A stretch of 48,078 bases of DNA from Lentisphaerae bacterium ADurb.Bin242 (lineage in GTDB: Bacteria > Verrucomicrobiota > Lentisphaeria > Victivallales > UBA1829). Made by a program: the position numbers and the translations under genes. The number at the start of each line of letters is the position of its first letter. Position 1 is the first letter of the stretch. The notes beneath the pieces are model-generated. The model ran no database searches. It was given only the letters and a program-made list of their open reading frames with translations, and was not told where the DNA came from. Below, piece by piece: positions 16,724-24,769 of this stretch. The stretch is from positions 1 to 48,078 of the forward strand of contig MWCA01000042.1 in NCBI GenBank assembly GCA_002069785.1, read 5' to 3'.

Positions 16724-16750
16724 TCCGGAATTTCATGATGAAATGCCGGA
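16724..16750. promoter_or_regulatory. 27-bp near-perfect palindrome, candidate operator
   Basis: TCCGG-a-ATTTCAT-g-ATGAAAT-g-CCGGA pairs at 12 of 13 positions. It lies in the 288-bp region between the divergent coiled-coil operon and the AraC gene, about 39 bp upstream of the AraC -35 box. There is no T-run, so an operator is more likely than a terminator. Confidence 0.5.
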
Positions 16751-16788
16751 AAAATAGAACGATCCGCCAATTCCGCGGATGGAAACAC

Positions 16789-16816
16789 TTGCATTTTTCA
16801 GAATTGTGTTTATCTT
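16789..16816 (+). promoter_or_regulatory. Promoter of the AraC gene at 16860
   Basis: TTGCAT (16789-16794), 16-bp spacer, TATCTT (16811-16816), 43 bp before the start codon. Confidence 0.65.
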
Positions 16817-16859
16817 TTCCGGTAAATGTGGAAACCATGCGGAAACGGAGGGTCTGACA

Positions 16860-17732
16860 ATGAAGTCGTATCTTGCCGAAAAAATGTTCTTGCAAAAGGA
16901 TTTTCCCCTGTCGATCACGCATGCGAAACAGCGCCAGGCCATGGTCCCGCACTACCATGACTTCATTGAAATCGTGCTGGTCGCGCAGGGGCATACCATC
17001 CATAACATTCATATGCAGGACGGCCGTGAGGTTTCCTACGGTCTGATTCAGGGGGACCTCTTCTCCATTCTTCCGTACGAGGTGCACGGCTACAGCGACA
17101 GCAAAAATCTGGTGATCTACAATGTCGCGCTCCATCCTGAACTGATTTCAGCGGAACTGCCGGAACTCTCCCGCCTGAGTTCCTGGGAAACGCTTTTCAA
17201 TCCGCATCCGCGGAAATTCAGGAACCGCGTCCATCTGCTGCCGTTCCAGCGTTCGGGCGCCGAACAATGCCTGAAAAAAGCGATTCTGGCCCTCTCGATG
17301 CAGCGGCCGGGACACCGGCTGAGCGCCAAGACGCAGCTGCTGGAATTTCTGCTCATCGCGGCCCATGTGGAGCCGGTCGAGTGGAAGGCGGATGTCGATT
17401 CGATCAACACGCATTTCTTCGAATCGCTGGAGGAACTGGAAGCCGCTCCGGAAAAACCGTTCCATCTGGGGAAAATCGCCAGAAACGCCGGAATGAGCGT
17501 TTCCGGCTACACGAAAAAATTCCGGGAGATGACCGGGCTGTCTCCGCTGGACTACTGCATCAATCTGCGGATCGAGCACGCCCGGAAACTCCTGATCGAA
17601 ACGGATGTCTCCCTTTCGGAGATCGCCGGCCAGACCGGATTCTGCGACAGCAATTATCTCATCAAGCTGTTCCGTCTGCGGCACGGCATCACTCCGTCGC
17701 GCTACCGGCGCCTGATCACTTCCTCTTCCTGA
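16860..17732 (+). CDS. AraC-family regulator with cupin sensor
   Basis: 290 residues. The N-terminal cupin is marked by the histidine-bearing VPHYHDFIEIVLVAQG segment and by DLFSILPYEVHGYSD, the typical sugar-sensing jelly roll of AraC/MelR-type regulators. The C-terminal domain has two helix-turn-helix motifs, LGKIARNAGMSVSGYTKKFR and SLSEIAGQTGFCDSNYLIKL, then FRLRHGITPSRYRRL. The start at 16860 follows GGAGG about 8 bases upstream. Neighbours are the divergent coiled-coil operon and the convergent ribokinase-like gene 31 bp away. Which of these it controls is unclear; the palindrome at 16724-16750 is a candidate site. Confidence 0.92.
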   Translation: MKSYLAEKMFLQKDFPLSITHAKQRQAMVPHYHDFIEIVLVAQGHTIHNIHMQDGREVSYGLIQGDLFSILPYEVHGYSDSKNLVIYNVALHPELISAELPELSRLSSWETLFNPHPRKFRNRVHLLPFQRSGAEQCLKKAILALSMQRPGHRLSAKTQLLEFLLIAAHVEPVEWKADVDSINTHFFESLEELEAAPEKPFHLGKIARNAGMSVSGYTKKFREMTGLSPLDYCINLRIEHARKLLIETDVSLSEIAGQTGFCDSNYLIKLFRLRHGITPSRYRRLITSSS

Positions 17733-17763
17733 AAAAACAGTTGCGGGAGATGCCGTTTCCCCC

Positions 17764-18612
17764 TCATTGTACGGCAAGCTCCGTTCTTTTTGGAATGGAT
17801 GCCGCCGCACCGGGGCGCGAAATACAGAGGGCGGAGGCCCGCGCCGCGACCCGCATGGCTTGTTCCGGGGACGCCTCCCTGGCAATCTCCGCAAGGAAAT
17901 AGCCGATGAAGGTATCCCCCGCCGCCGTGGTGTCCGCCACCTTTTCCACGGGAACCGCCGGAACCGAAACGGCATGACTTCCGTCGGCCGGGAAATAGCG
18001 CGCACCCTTCGCGCCCAGGGTCATCAGCACATTTTTCCCCGGCCGGGCGCCCAGCGACTTCCCCTCGGTCTCGTTCACAATAAAGGTGTCGACCAGTTCC
18101 AGCGGATAATCGAACACCGCGCGGTTCATCGGGGCCGGATTGAAAAAGATCCGCAGTCTGTGCGCGGCCGCCGCCCGGAGAATCCCGGGCATCGCGGAAA
18201 TCTCATTCTGAAGCAGCAGAAAATCGCCCGGAGACATCGTCTCCATCGCGGACTTGATCTGGACTTCCGAAATATGGTGATTGGCGCCGCCGAAGAGCAC
18301 GATGCAGTTCTCCCCCGAATCCGACACCTGGATGACGGCATGCCCGCTTGGTTCGCCCTCGCACACAACCAGCGGCGAGCAGTCCACCCCGTTCGCAGCC
18401 AGCAGCTCCTTGAGGAACAAGCCGTCCGTGCCGATCCGGCCCGCATGAAGCACGGTCATTCCGGCGCGGGCCAGCGCGATCGATTGGTTCAGCCCTTTTC
18501 CGCCCGCAAACTTCGCATAGCTCAAGGCGGAGATCGTTTCCCCCGGCCGGACAAACGCCGCGACCCGGTAGACATGGTCGATGTTCAACGAACCGAAATT
18601 CAATATTTTCAT
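17764..18612 (-). CDS. Ribokinase-like PfkB-family carbohydrate kinase
   Basis: 282 residues. Phosphorylates a sugar, most likely ribose or a close relative, with ATP in the cytoplasm. The PfkB fold is shown by the N-terminal FGSLNIDHVYRV, the first signature in SYAKFAGGKGLNQSIALARAG (GGKGxNQ as in ribokinase), MTLGAKGARYF, and the second signature DTTAAGDTFIGYF containing the catalytic Asp. The start at 18612 follows AGGAGC; upstream in-frame codons do not resemble the family. It is convergent with the AraC gene and divergent from the PLC-like gene at 18845. No transporter or isomerase gene accompanies it, so the substrate is not fixed. Confidence 0.9.
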   Translation of the reverse strand: MKILNFGSLNIDHVYRVAAFVRPGETISALSYAKFAGGKGLNQSIALARAGMTVLHAGRIGTDGLFLKELLAANGVDCSPLVVCEGEPSGHAVIQVSDSGENCIVLFGGANHHISEVQIKSAMETMSPGDFLLLQNEISAMPGILRAAAAHRLRIFFNPAPMNRAVFDYPLELVDTFIVNETEGKSLGARPGKNVLMTLGAKGARYFPADGSHAVSVPAVPVEKVADTTAAGDTFIGYFLAEIAREASPEQAMRVAARASALCISRPGAAASIPKRTELAVQ

Positions 18613-18776
18613 GGAAAGCTCCTGTCTTCCGCGTCCGGAACGACGCGCCCTCTTCATCCTCCAAAACGGCTGCGCAACGATAGTTCGGTCATATTCTATC
18701 GTGAAACATGGAAAAGTCAATAGGCGGCTTCCGGAAATTTCCGGCTTTTTCAGCCCCGGTTTTTTCCGGTCGGCGC

Positions 18777-18805
18777 TTGCAAGTCGAATCTTCCGGGAGT
18801 ATACT
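18777..18805 (+). promoter_or_regulatory. Promoter of the phospholipase C-like gene
   Basis: TTGCAA (18777-18782), 17-bp spacer, TATACT (18800-18805), 39 bp before the start at 18845. The -35 box is the same as in the coiled-coil family promoters. Confidence 0.75.
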
Positions 18806-18844
18806 GTAGCCAGTTGACTTCACACATTGAAAAGGACAAAGCGC

Positions 18845-20056
18845 ATGCCGGACAGTCAAACCCATCAATATCTGACGAAAACAGCCCTTTCCCTTGTGCC
18901 CTCCGCGACCGGCTGCGAGGCGCTCATCCGGGAATATTGTCTGTATCCCGATGAGCATTTCTCCCGTCCGGAAGCCCTCGCGCCCTATTTTTTCAGCACG
19001 GAAGGGATTCAGTTTCACTATCTGCCGGACACCCCGTACAATGAACTTTACCGTTACTGGGAGGTTGGACCGGAGGGACGTCTCCGCCATGTGAAATCGT
19101 ATCGGAATCCGAATTTCCAGCACGCGAAAAACGGATTTTCCCATTATCTGGCGAATGCCGTCGGGTTTCTCCGCCGGGGAGAAGCGGAAGAAGGGAAAAA
19201 ATTCCTGGGATGTCTGCTTCACATGCTGGAAGATTCCGCTTTCGGAATCCACTCGCTGGAGGGTCCCGGCGGGTTCGATCTCTTTGCGCTGGACCGTCTG
19301 GCAGACTCCCCCCGCCCGACGGACATCCTTAAAAAGTTGACCTGCGAGGGGCTTCCCGCCCCGGATTACCGCCCCCGGCTTCTCGGGGAGAGCGTGGACG
19401 AAACCGTGATGCGCCTTTATGCGGCGTATGTCCGGACTGTAAGCGATTCCCGAAAATGCTGTTTTCAGATCGTCATGAACGCCCTGAATCAAAAGGAAGA
19501 AGAGAATCCGCCTCCGGTTCAGAGGATGTTTGAAAACACGGTGAAACTCTGCGCCGATGCGATTGCAACGGTCTTCGCTCTGGCCGAAGGAAACGCGCAC
19601 GCGGAGAGAATCCGTTCCCTGACGGAACTGGAACCGTACGAATTCCCGCTCGGCGGGTTCGGCCCCTACAGTCTCCGGACGCATCAGATCGACTTTGCCT
19701 ATGACGCGAAAGGGGACAAAATCCCGCTGAAAGGGATTGGAAAAAACGGTCCGGTCGAATTTCGGCACGGGATCTCCTTCGGCGCCCATTTCGAGGGGAA
19801 TCTGCTGTATTGGATCGCACCCGGAACCTTCCGGGGGTTCTCCTGCTTTCCGGGGCTTCACCCGGAAGGAGCGGTGGACGGACGGGTCCGCATGGAGATC
19901 GTCAACGACGGCACGGTTCTTGCGGAATATATTCTCTCCCGGACGGAACCGGCGGTCGAGGTCACGGTCGCCGGTCCGGCAAACGACTTCGGATTCCGGA
20001 TGCGCAGCGAAAAGCCCTGCGGGATCGTGGTGCTGGGAAATCCCGATTTCTCCTGA
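18845..20056 (+). CDS. Phospholipase C/P1 nuclease-like domain fused to NPCBM-like domain
   Basis: 403 residues. The N-terminal 260 resemble zinc-dependent phospholipase C-like proteins: an early THQYLTKTAL, FHYLPDT, then NAKNG-type FQHAKNGFSHYLANAVGFL and LLHMLEDSAFGIHSLEG, with spaced His and Asp/Glu residues of the kind that bind the metal cluster. Residues from about 275 on (LGGFGPYSL, FRGFSCFPGLHPEGAVDGRV, RMEIVNDGTVLAEYIL, EPAVEVTVAGPANDF) follow the pattern of an NPCBM carbohydrate-binding module. No signal peptide is visible, which is odd for both domain types. The start at 18845 follows AAAGGAC; a TTG at 18827 is rejected. The domain assignment is by pattern only. Confidence 0.65.
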   Translation: MPDSQTHQYLTKTALSLVPSATGCEALIREYCLYPDEHFSRPEALAPYFFSTEGIQFHYLPDTPYNELYRYWEVGPEGRLRHVKSYRNPNFQHAKNGFSHYLANAVGFLRRGEAEEGKKFLGCLLHMLEDSAFGIHSLEGPGGFDLFALDRLADSPRPTDILKKLTCEGLPAPDYRPRLLGESVDETVMRLYAAYVRTVSDSRKCCFQIVMNALNQKEEENPPPVQRMFENTVKLCADAIATVFALAEGNAHAERIRSLTELEPYEFPLGGFGPYSLRTHQIDFAYDAKGDKIPLKGIGKNGPVEFRHGISFGAHFEGNLLYWIAPGTFRGFSCFPGLHPEGAVDGRVRMEIVNDGTVLAEYILSRTEPAVEVTVAGPANDFGFRMRSEKPCGIVVLGNPDFS

Positions 20057-20212
20057 ACCGGGAAGCCTCCGGAAATCCCCCCGGCTCCCCTCCCCTGAAA
20101 AAATTCATCCGCCCGATGCAATAAACGCATCGTCTTCCGCGTTATTATAGGCAACAACACAACATACGTATGCAGTTGACAACATGAACCACCCAACCAG
20201 GAGAAGAAGATC

Positions 20213-20770
20213 ATGATTGCAAGAAAACTGTTTGTTGCCTGCGCCGCTGTCTCTCTGCTCGGACTCGCCCCCGTTCTGTATGCCGCCGATGACGCGGCTT
20301 CGACGTCCCCGGGCACCCCCGCCATCGACAAGCCGGCGGGACCCGGAGGAGCCCGTTTCCAGCGTGGAAGAGAAGGCGGGCCCGGACAGCGTCCGTTCGG
20401 AGGAGCGGGGCTGGTGCCGCGCGGTCCCATGAGCGAAGAGGACGCCGCGAAATTCAAAGAGCTGGCCGAGAACGTGAAGACCGCGGTGGATGCCTACCGT
20501 AAATCCGGCGATGAAAAGAACAAAGCCGCCGTCAAGACCGCCGTCACCGCGCTGGTGGATGCTCAGCAGAAGTTTGAGGTCGACCGTGCTGAAAAGGCGC
20601 TGGCCCGCGCAAAAGCCGGTGTCCAGGAAAAGGACAAGATCGTCGACCGCATCGTCGACCGCATGACCTCCGCGAAGGCGGACAAGCCCGGCCCGAAGGG
20701 TGAACGTCCCCGCGGCGCCAGGAAGGGAGAACGTCCCGCCGCTCCGCAGCCGGCTCCCGATAACGAGTAA
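20213..20770 (+). CDS. Small secreted helical protein with Gly/Pro/Arg-rich ends
   Basis: 185 residues. A signal peptide (MIARKLFVACAAVSLLGLAP, probable cleavage after LYA) is followed by a low-complexity segment rich in Gly, Pro and Arg (residues 35-70), then a charged helical region from MSEEDAAKFKELAENVKTAV to about 155 that is rich in Ala, Lys and Glu and likely coiled, and a Lys/Arg/Pro tail (GPKGERPRGARKGERP). It is reminiscent of Spy/CpxP-like periplasmic proteins in composition only; no signature motif is present. AGGAG lies before the start and a terminator follows (20794-20825), so it is monocistronic. Not recognised. Confidence 0.75.
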   Translation: MIARKLFVACAAVSLLGLAPVLYAADDAASTSPGTPAIDKPAGPGGARFQRGREGGPGQRPFGGAGLVPRGPMSEEDAAKFKELAENVKTAVDAYRKSGDEKNKAAVKTAVTALVDAQQKFEVDRAEKALARAKAGVQEKDKIVDRIVDRMTSAKADKPGPKGERPRGARKGERPAAPQPAPDNE

Positions 20771-20793
20771 TCCGGTGAAACCGTCCGTATCGA

Positions 20794-20825
20794 CCGCCGC
20801 TTCCCCCAGGGGAACGGCGGTTTTT
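20794..20825 (+). terminator. Rho-independent terminator after the small secreted helical protein
   Basis: CCGCCG (20794-20799) pairs with CGGCGG (20815-20820), with inner TTCCCC/GGGGAA pairing, then five T. It abuts the stop of the convergent AraC gene but has no T-run on that strand. Confidence 0.85.
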
Positions 20826-21694
20826 CATTTCACCTGCTTCGGAGTGATGCCGAAACGCTTTTTGAACTCGGTTGCGAAATATTGCGGCGAGGAATAATTC
20901 ATTTCCGCGGCCAGCTCCTTCACCGAATAGATGTGATGGCGGAGAAGAGTCGCGGCTCTTTCCATTTTCTGTTCCAGGTAGTATTCGATCGGAGAGGTTT
21001 TCAGGTATTCCCGGAAAAGACGGTAGAGCGTGGCGCCGCTGACGCCCGTATTCTGGACCAGCCGGGCCAACGTCAGATGGTCCGAAAGATGTTCGTGAAT
21101 GTATTCCAGCGCCCGTTGAAGCTCCTTCGGCCGATGTGTCGCGACGTTCTGCGCGGAAAGCTCCATCAGGAGGGCATAGCATTCCTTGCATGCCTCGCGG
21201 TAATCCGCGAGGTCGCCCTTCTGGGAATGGGCGTACAGGCGGTCGAAGATCGCATCGATCTGCTCCCGGTCGCCCGGAACGATCCGGTTGACGCGGTCCA
21301 GCCCCATGATCTCGAGCGAACGCTTCAACAGGGAGCCGGTCATGATGACGGTTCTTTTGACGGCGGTTTCCGTTTCACACTGCATGGAGTTGTCCACGCC
21401 GAATTGAACCAGAAAAATCTCCCCCGGATTGATCCGCAGCGTGGCGTCGTCCTGACGGAACAGAAAAATGCCTTCCTGAACGTACTCAACGGCAAAGGTG
21501 TCGGAATTGATCCTCTGCCGGAAACATTCCCTGTGCCACTCGTCGTATCCCGTGGACAGAATCTGGATGGGGTAGTCCGCTGTGATTTCCCCGGTTCGGG
21601 CCGGATGCAGAAAATGATGCTTCGGATATTTCCCGTAATTGTATCCGAACAGCTTCGTTTCCCCTTCGATCATGCTGACATAACGTCTTTTCAT
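20825..21694 (-). CDS. AraC-family regulator
   Basis: 289 residues. The N-terminal sensor has the cupin pattern (YVQEGIFLFRQDDATLRINP, GEIFLVQFGVDN). The C-terminal domain contains LTLARLVQNTGVSGATLYRL and SVKELAAEMNYSSPQYFATE, FKKRFGITPKQ, the two helix-turn-helix motifs of the family. The start follows GGCGGAAG. The likely target is the four-gene operon beginning at 22398, which would be its divergent neighbour if the IS200-type element at about 21762-22300 were removed. This is inference from gene arrangement. Confidence 0.9.
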   Translation of the reverse strand: MKRRYVSMIEGETKLFGYNYGKYPKHHFLHPARTGEITADYPIQILSTGYDEWHRECFRQRINSDTFAVEYVQEGIFLFRQDDATLRINPGEIFLVQFGVDNSMQCETETAVKRTVIMTGSLLKRSLEIMGLDRVNRIVPGDREQIDAIFDRLYAHSQKGDLADYREACKECYALLMELSAQNVATHRPKELQRALEYIHEHLSDHLTLARLVQNTGVSGATLYRLFREYLKTSPIEYYLEQKMERAATLLRHHIYSVKELAAEMNYSSPQYFATEFKKRFGITPKQVK

Positions 21695-21761
21695 GCTTCC
21701 GCCCGCCTGCTTTGATTCTTGACTTTATTGATAAGATACCATACATTTTATGAAAATGAAC

Positions 21762-21787
21762 TACCCCGGTGCAGAGCACGCGGGGTA
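21762..21787. repeat. Subterminal hairpin, right end of the IS
   Basis: An 11-bp stem with one bulged G and an AGA loop, just past the transposase stop (downstream end in transposase orientation). It is the expected binding site for the transposase. Confidence 0.75.
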
Positions 21788-21806
21788 TCGGAGATAGCAA
21801 CTCATG

Positions 21807-22247
21807 TTACAAGTCAAAGATAAGTTGTTGAGCAAGGATTTTCTTATACGCACCTTGGTTCGCTATATATTGCTGAATGCCTTCAGCATTCGCATATTCG
21901 CTCACTGTGTTCGCATAGAATCCACTCGTCCACAGATTTCCTCCCCACAAAAAGCGTTTTACTTCTGGATGTTCCTGGAAAATCTGTTTGGCTGTTATGC
22001 TTTTTATGGTCTTTACGATTTGGGTCACAGGCAACGTCGGAACACTCTGAACCAGAAAATGGACATGCTCCTCTTCCATCCCTATCTCCACAAAATGGAT
22101 CTCGTAACGTCCCGATATCCCAAGACAGATTTTTTTCAACGTCAACGAAACATTTTCTGTGAATATTTCGCGACGATATTTCGACGGAAATACCAGGTGA
22201 TACAGTAACAAGGTTTTGTTATGGTGTTTATAGATATGCTCATTCAT
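21807..22247 (-). CDS. tnpA: IS200/IS605 Y1 (HUH) transposase
   Basis: 146 residues, full length for the family. The HUH metal-binding motif is His61-Val62-His63 in EEEHVHFLVQ. The catalytic tyrosine is Tyr127 in GIQQYIANQG. LLYHLVFPSKYRREIF near residue 14 and GRYEIHFVEIGMEEEH match the conserved core. It nicks and joins single-stranded DNA at hairpin-flanked ends, and insertion is expected next to a short specific target. The frame is intact with all catalytic residues, so it may be active. It sits between an AraC gene and the operon at 22398. Confidence 0.95.
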   Translation of the reverse strand: MNEHIYKHHNKTLLLYHLVFPSKYRREIFTENVSLTLKKICLGISGRYEIHFVEIGMEEEHVHFLVQSVPTLPVTQIVKTIKSITAKQIFQEHPEVKRFLWGGNLWTSGFYANTVSEYANAEGIQQYIANQGAYKKILAQQLIFDL

Positions 22248-22283
22248 GCCTGTAATTTAGCATGTCATGCGCTCTTTGTAAAG

Positions 22284-22300
22284 CCGACCCAGAGGGTCGG
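22284..22300. repeat. Subterminal hairpin, left end of the IS
   Basis: Perfect 7-bp stem CCGACCC/GGGTCGG with an AGA loop, 36 bp upstream of the transposase start. Confidence 0.8.
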
Positions 22301-22327
22301 GGTATTAAACCCAAAAGAATAAAAGTG

Positions 22328-22355
22328 TTGCGAAAAATCTTTTCTCATTTATAAT
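22328..22355 (+). promoter_or_regulatory. Promoter of the 22398-28041 operon
   Basis: TTGCGA (22328-22333), 16-bp spacer, perfect TATAAT (22350-22355), 42 bp before the start at 22398. It lies directly after the IS element, so the insertion may have removed upstream activator sites. Confidence 0.7.
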
Positions 22356-22397
22356 TAATCATAGCGAAACAGAAAATATACGGAAAGGCCGGAACGA

Positions 22398-24002
22398 ATG
22401 AACAGATATCCAACAATATGGGGCGGCGGACAGCTCCTCGCATTTTCCGGGATGGATGGAACAACGGACTATGAAAGCGGTCTTTGTTTACGAACCGCTT
22501 TCAACGGATACGCCTTTGAACTGAAGCGCGACAATCACACGGGAGAGGACCCCATGATCCGCTACACCGGACCGGAACCGGAGACGATCGAACTGACCGG
22601 AGATTTCTTCCGTTTTTACGCGGACGGAAAAGTTTCTTCCGGCGTGCTGGTCGATTCCGTTCACCTTCTTCTGGAGGGTGCGTTCGAGGTCGATCCGCAC
22701 GATTTGTTCGAGGTCGCGCGGAACGGAGAAAAGCTTCTCGTGGCCCCCAAAGGACATTTGCGGAAGGAATGGCTGGACGCCGGTCTCCCGGAAGAGATTC
22801 GGAAGCGTGCGAAGTTTCTGGATTCCGCATCGCTTCCCGAAGACGTTCCCGAATCCGTCCGCCGGACAATCCTGAAGGCGCTTTCCCAGCTCAAAACGCA
22901 GATTTATTCGCCGGAAGGACAGATCCGGCATTTCTGGAGCACCCCCGACCGCTGGCCTCACAAGAAGATATGGCTATGGGACTCGGTGTTTCATGCGATC
23001 GGAATGCGGCATTACAATCCGGCGCTGGCGCGGGACCTGGTCAGCGCGGTGTTCGATCTTCAACAGGAAAACGGACTCATCCCGCTCTGCGGCGATCCTT
23101 CCCGGATTCATCCGCTGACCCAGCCGCCGGTGCTGTCTCTGGCAATGAAACTGATTCATGAGACGGACCCCGCGCCGGGATGGATTGCGGAACTGGCTCC
23201 GAAGCTCGAGCGGTATCTGAAATGGATCATGGCGAACCGCGATTCCGACGGCGCGGGGCTTGTCGAATGGGCCATCTCGGCAAGCAAGGACTGCCGCAGC
23301 GGCGAAAGCGGCATGGACAACTCGCCCCGGTTCGACTGTGCGCTTCAGCTCGACGCTCCGGACTTCAACGCCTTCCTCGCCTTCGAATGCGAACAGCTGG
23401 CCGCGTTCCTGCCGAAAAAACGCAATTCTTGGCTCGGACATCATCACCGTCTCTGCAAACTGATGAACGAACGTCTCTGGAGTGAGGAACAGGGGCTTTA
23501 CGTGGATTACGACGTTCTGAACCACCGCCGTACGGATATCCTTTCGAGCGCGGGCTTCCTGCCGCTCCTCTGCGGTGCGGCGACCCCGGAACAGGCGGCG
23601 CGCATGGCGCGTCATCTGACGGACCCAGAAACCTTCGGGACTCCGTTGCGGGTGCCGTCGGTCGCCCGGAGCAACACAGACGCCTACCGGAAGGACATGT
23701 GGCGCGGCCCCGTATGGGTGAACATCAACTATCTGATTGCGCTCGGCCTGGAGCGTTACGGGTATCGCGCCCTGGCCCGGAATATCGTTCAGGAAACCCT
23801 GCGGGAAGAGGAAAAATGGTACCAGGAATGCGGCACGTTCTTTGAGTTCTACGACGACCGCAAAGAGGTGCATCCGCGCCAGCTGGAGAGAAAAGGGATG
23901 CCTCCGGACGGCAAATATCACCCGTTCCATCAGGTGTTTCACGATTATGGCTGGTCCGCAACATTGTATCTGGAAATGATCCATAGAAAAGAATGGAGGT
24001 AA
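22398..24002 (+). CDS. MGH1/GH63-like glycoside hydrolase
   Basis: 534 residues. The C-terminal 370 form an (alpha/alpha)6 barrel of the mannosylglycerate hydrolase/GH63 type: [20 protein letters not shown] at about 189-208, [11 protein letters not shown] at 303-313 with the expected catalytic acid Asp307, [20 protein letters not shown], and FFEFYDD with the probable base Glu483, ending in [13 protein letters not shown]. The N-terminal 140 residues are a beta-rich domain. These inverting enzymes cleave alpha-glucosidic or alpha-mannosidic bonds. No signal peptide, so it acts on imported oligosaccharides. First gene of a four-gene operon; its stop overlaps the ribosome site of the next gene. 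Confidence 0.85.
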   Translation: MNRYPTIWGGGQLLAFSGMDGTTDYESGLCLRTAFNGYAFELKRDNHTGEDPMIRYTGPEPETIELTGDFFRFYADGKVSSGVLVDSVHLLLEGAFEVDPHDLFEVARNGEKLLVAPKGHLRKEWLDAGLPEEIRKRAKFLDSASLPEDVPESVRRTILKALSQLKTQIYSPEGQIRHFWSTPDRWPHKKIWLWDSVFHAIGMRHYNPALARDLVSAVFDLQQENGLIPLCGDPSRIHPLTQPPVLSLAMKLIHETDPAPGWIAELAPKLERYLKWIMANRDSDGAGLVEWAISASKDCRSGESGMDNSPRFDCALQLDAPDFNAFLAFECEQLAAFLPKKRNSWLGHHHRLCKLMNERLWSEEQGLYVDYDVLNHRRTDILSSAGFLPLLCGAATPEQAARMARHLTDPETFGTPLRVPSVARSNTDAYRKDMWRGPVWVNINYLIALGLERYGYRALARNIVQETLREEEKWYQECGTFFEFYDDRKEVHPRQLERKGMPPDGKYHPFHQVFHDYGWSATLYLEMIHRKEWR

Positions 24003-24007
24003 TACTT

Positions 24008-24745
24008 ATGAAAACGAGAGAATTTTGCCTTGGAACCCGTGCCGGGCGGAGACCGGACGGACGGAATTTCACATTAATAGAACTCCTCATCGTGATTGCG
24101 ATCATCGCGATTCTCGCGGGAATGCTGCTGCCCGCGCTGAACAAGGCACGCCAGCAGGCCTATTCCATCAAGTGCATCAGCAACCAGAAGCAGATCGGGC
24201 TGGCCATGGCGAACTATGTCACCGACAACAAGGACTTCTTCCCCGCCTACGCCTCTCCCGTCTGGGCGCAGAATCTTTACACGAACAACTACATCAAAGC
24301 GCCGAACGTCTTCCTCTGCGACACGCTCCTTTCCCTGAATCCGGAAACGAAGAAAGTCACGCTCACCGGTACCTACGCGTTCACCTATATCGCCTACGGT
24401 TACAACTGGAGCTTCATCGGCTCGCTGATGGGATTCCCGTCCGGCGATCCGCGCCGTTCCGCCGATCCCGTGAAAGCCACGCAGCTGCGCCGTCCGCAGA
24501 ACTGCTATCTGGCGATGGACGCCCGGGTCGGGTTCAATTCCACGAAATTCGACGGCAATTACCGGGTCCATTACACCATGCCGTCCACCGCCGGATACGG
24601 AATTCCGCACGTGCTTCATAACGGTTCCGTGAACATCGTGTATGTGACCGGTCATGCCGGTTCGGTCCGGGCCAATCCGGTGAATCCGTATCTCCAGCTT
24701 GGTTCGGGCAACACCGACGACCGCTGGACAGGCGGCTGCCAGTAA
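24008..24745 (+). CDS. Pseudopilin-like protein (prepilin N-terminal cleavage motif)
   Basis: 245 residues. A 20-residue basic leader ends at the type IV prepilin peptidase site ([20 protein letters not shown]), followed by the long hydrophobic helix ending [13 protein letters not shown]. The globular part has the conserved [19 protein letters not shown] and ends with a variant of the H-x9-DG motif ([12 protein letters not shown], Thr in place of Asp). Proteins of this type are very numerous in Lentisphaerota and Planctomycetota. GGAGG lies 7 bases before the ATG at 24008. It lies 5 bp after the hydrolase gene and 24 bp before the secreted DUF4838 gene, an arrangement repeated at 46407-43408. 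Probably inserted in the inner membrane as part of a type II secretion-like pseudopilus. Confidence 0.9.
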   Translation: MKTREFCLGTRAGRRPDGRNFTLIELLIVIAIIAILAGMLLPALNKARQQAYSIKCISNQKQIGLAMANYVTDNKDFFPAYASPVWAQNLYTNNYIKAPNVFLCDTLLSLNPETKKVTLTGTYAFTYIAYGYNWSFIGSLMGFPSGDPRRSADPVKATQLRRPQNCYLAMDARVGFNSTKFDGNYRVHYTMPSTAGYGIPHVLHNGSVNIVYVTGHAGSVRANPVNPYLQLGSGNTDDRWTGGCQ

Positions 24746-24769
24746 AACCGGAAATGGAGTGAACACAAA

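Larger units (their letters stand above)
21762..22300 (-). mobile_element. IS200/IS605-family insertion sequence (transposase only)
   Basis: A single Y1 transposase gene is bracketed by two hairpins typical of this family's ends: TACCCCGGTGC-aga-GCAC(g)CGGGGTA at 21762-21787 and CCGACCC-aga-GGGTCGG at 22284-22300. Both share the AGA loop and, on the minus strand, a preceding ATACCCCG. No TnpB accessory gene is present, so it is of the IS200 type. The exact ends cannot be fixed from one copy; they should lie within tens of bases outside the hairpins. Family members move as single strands and make no target duplication. Confidence 0.8.
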
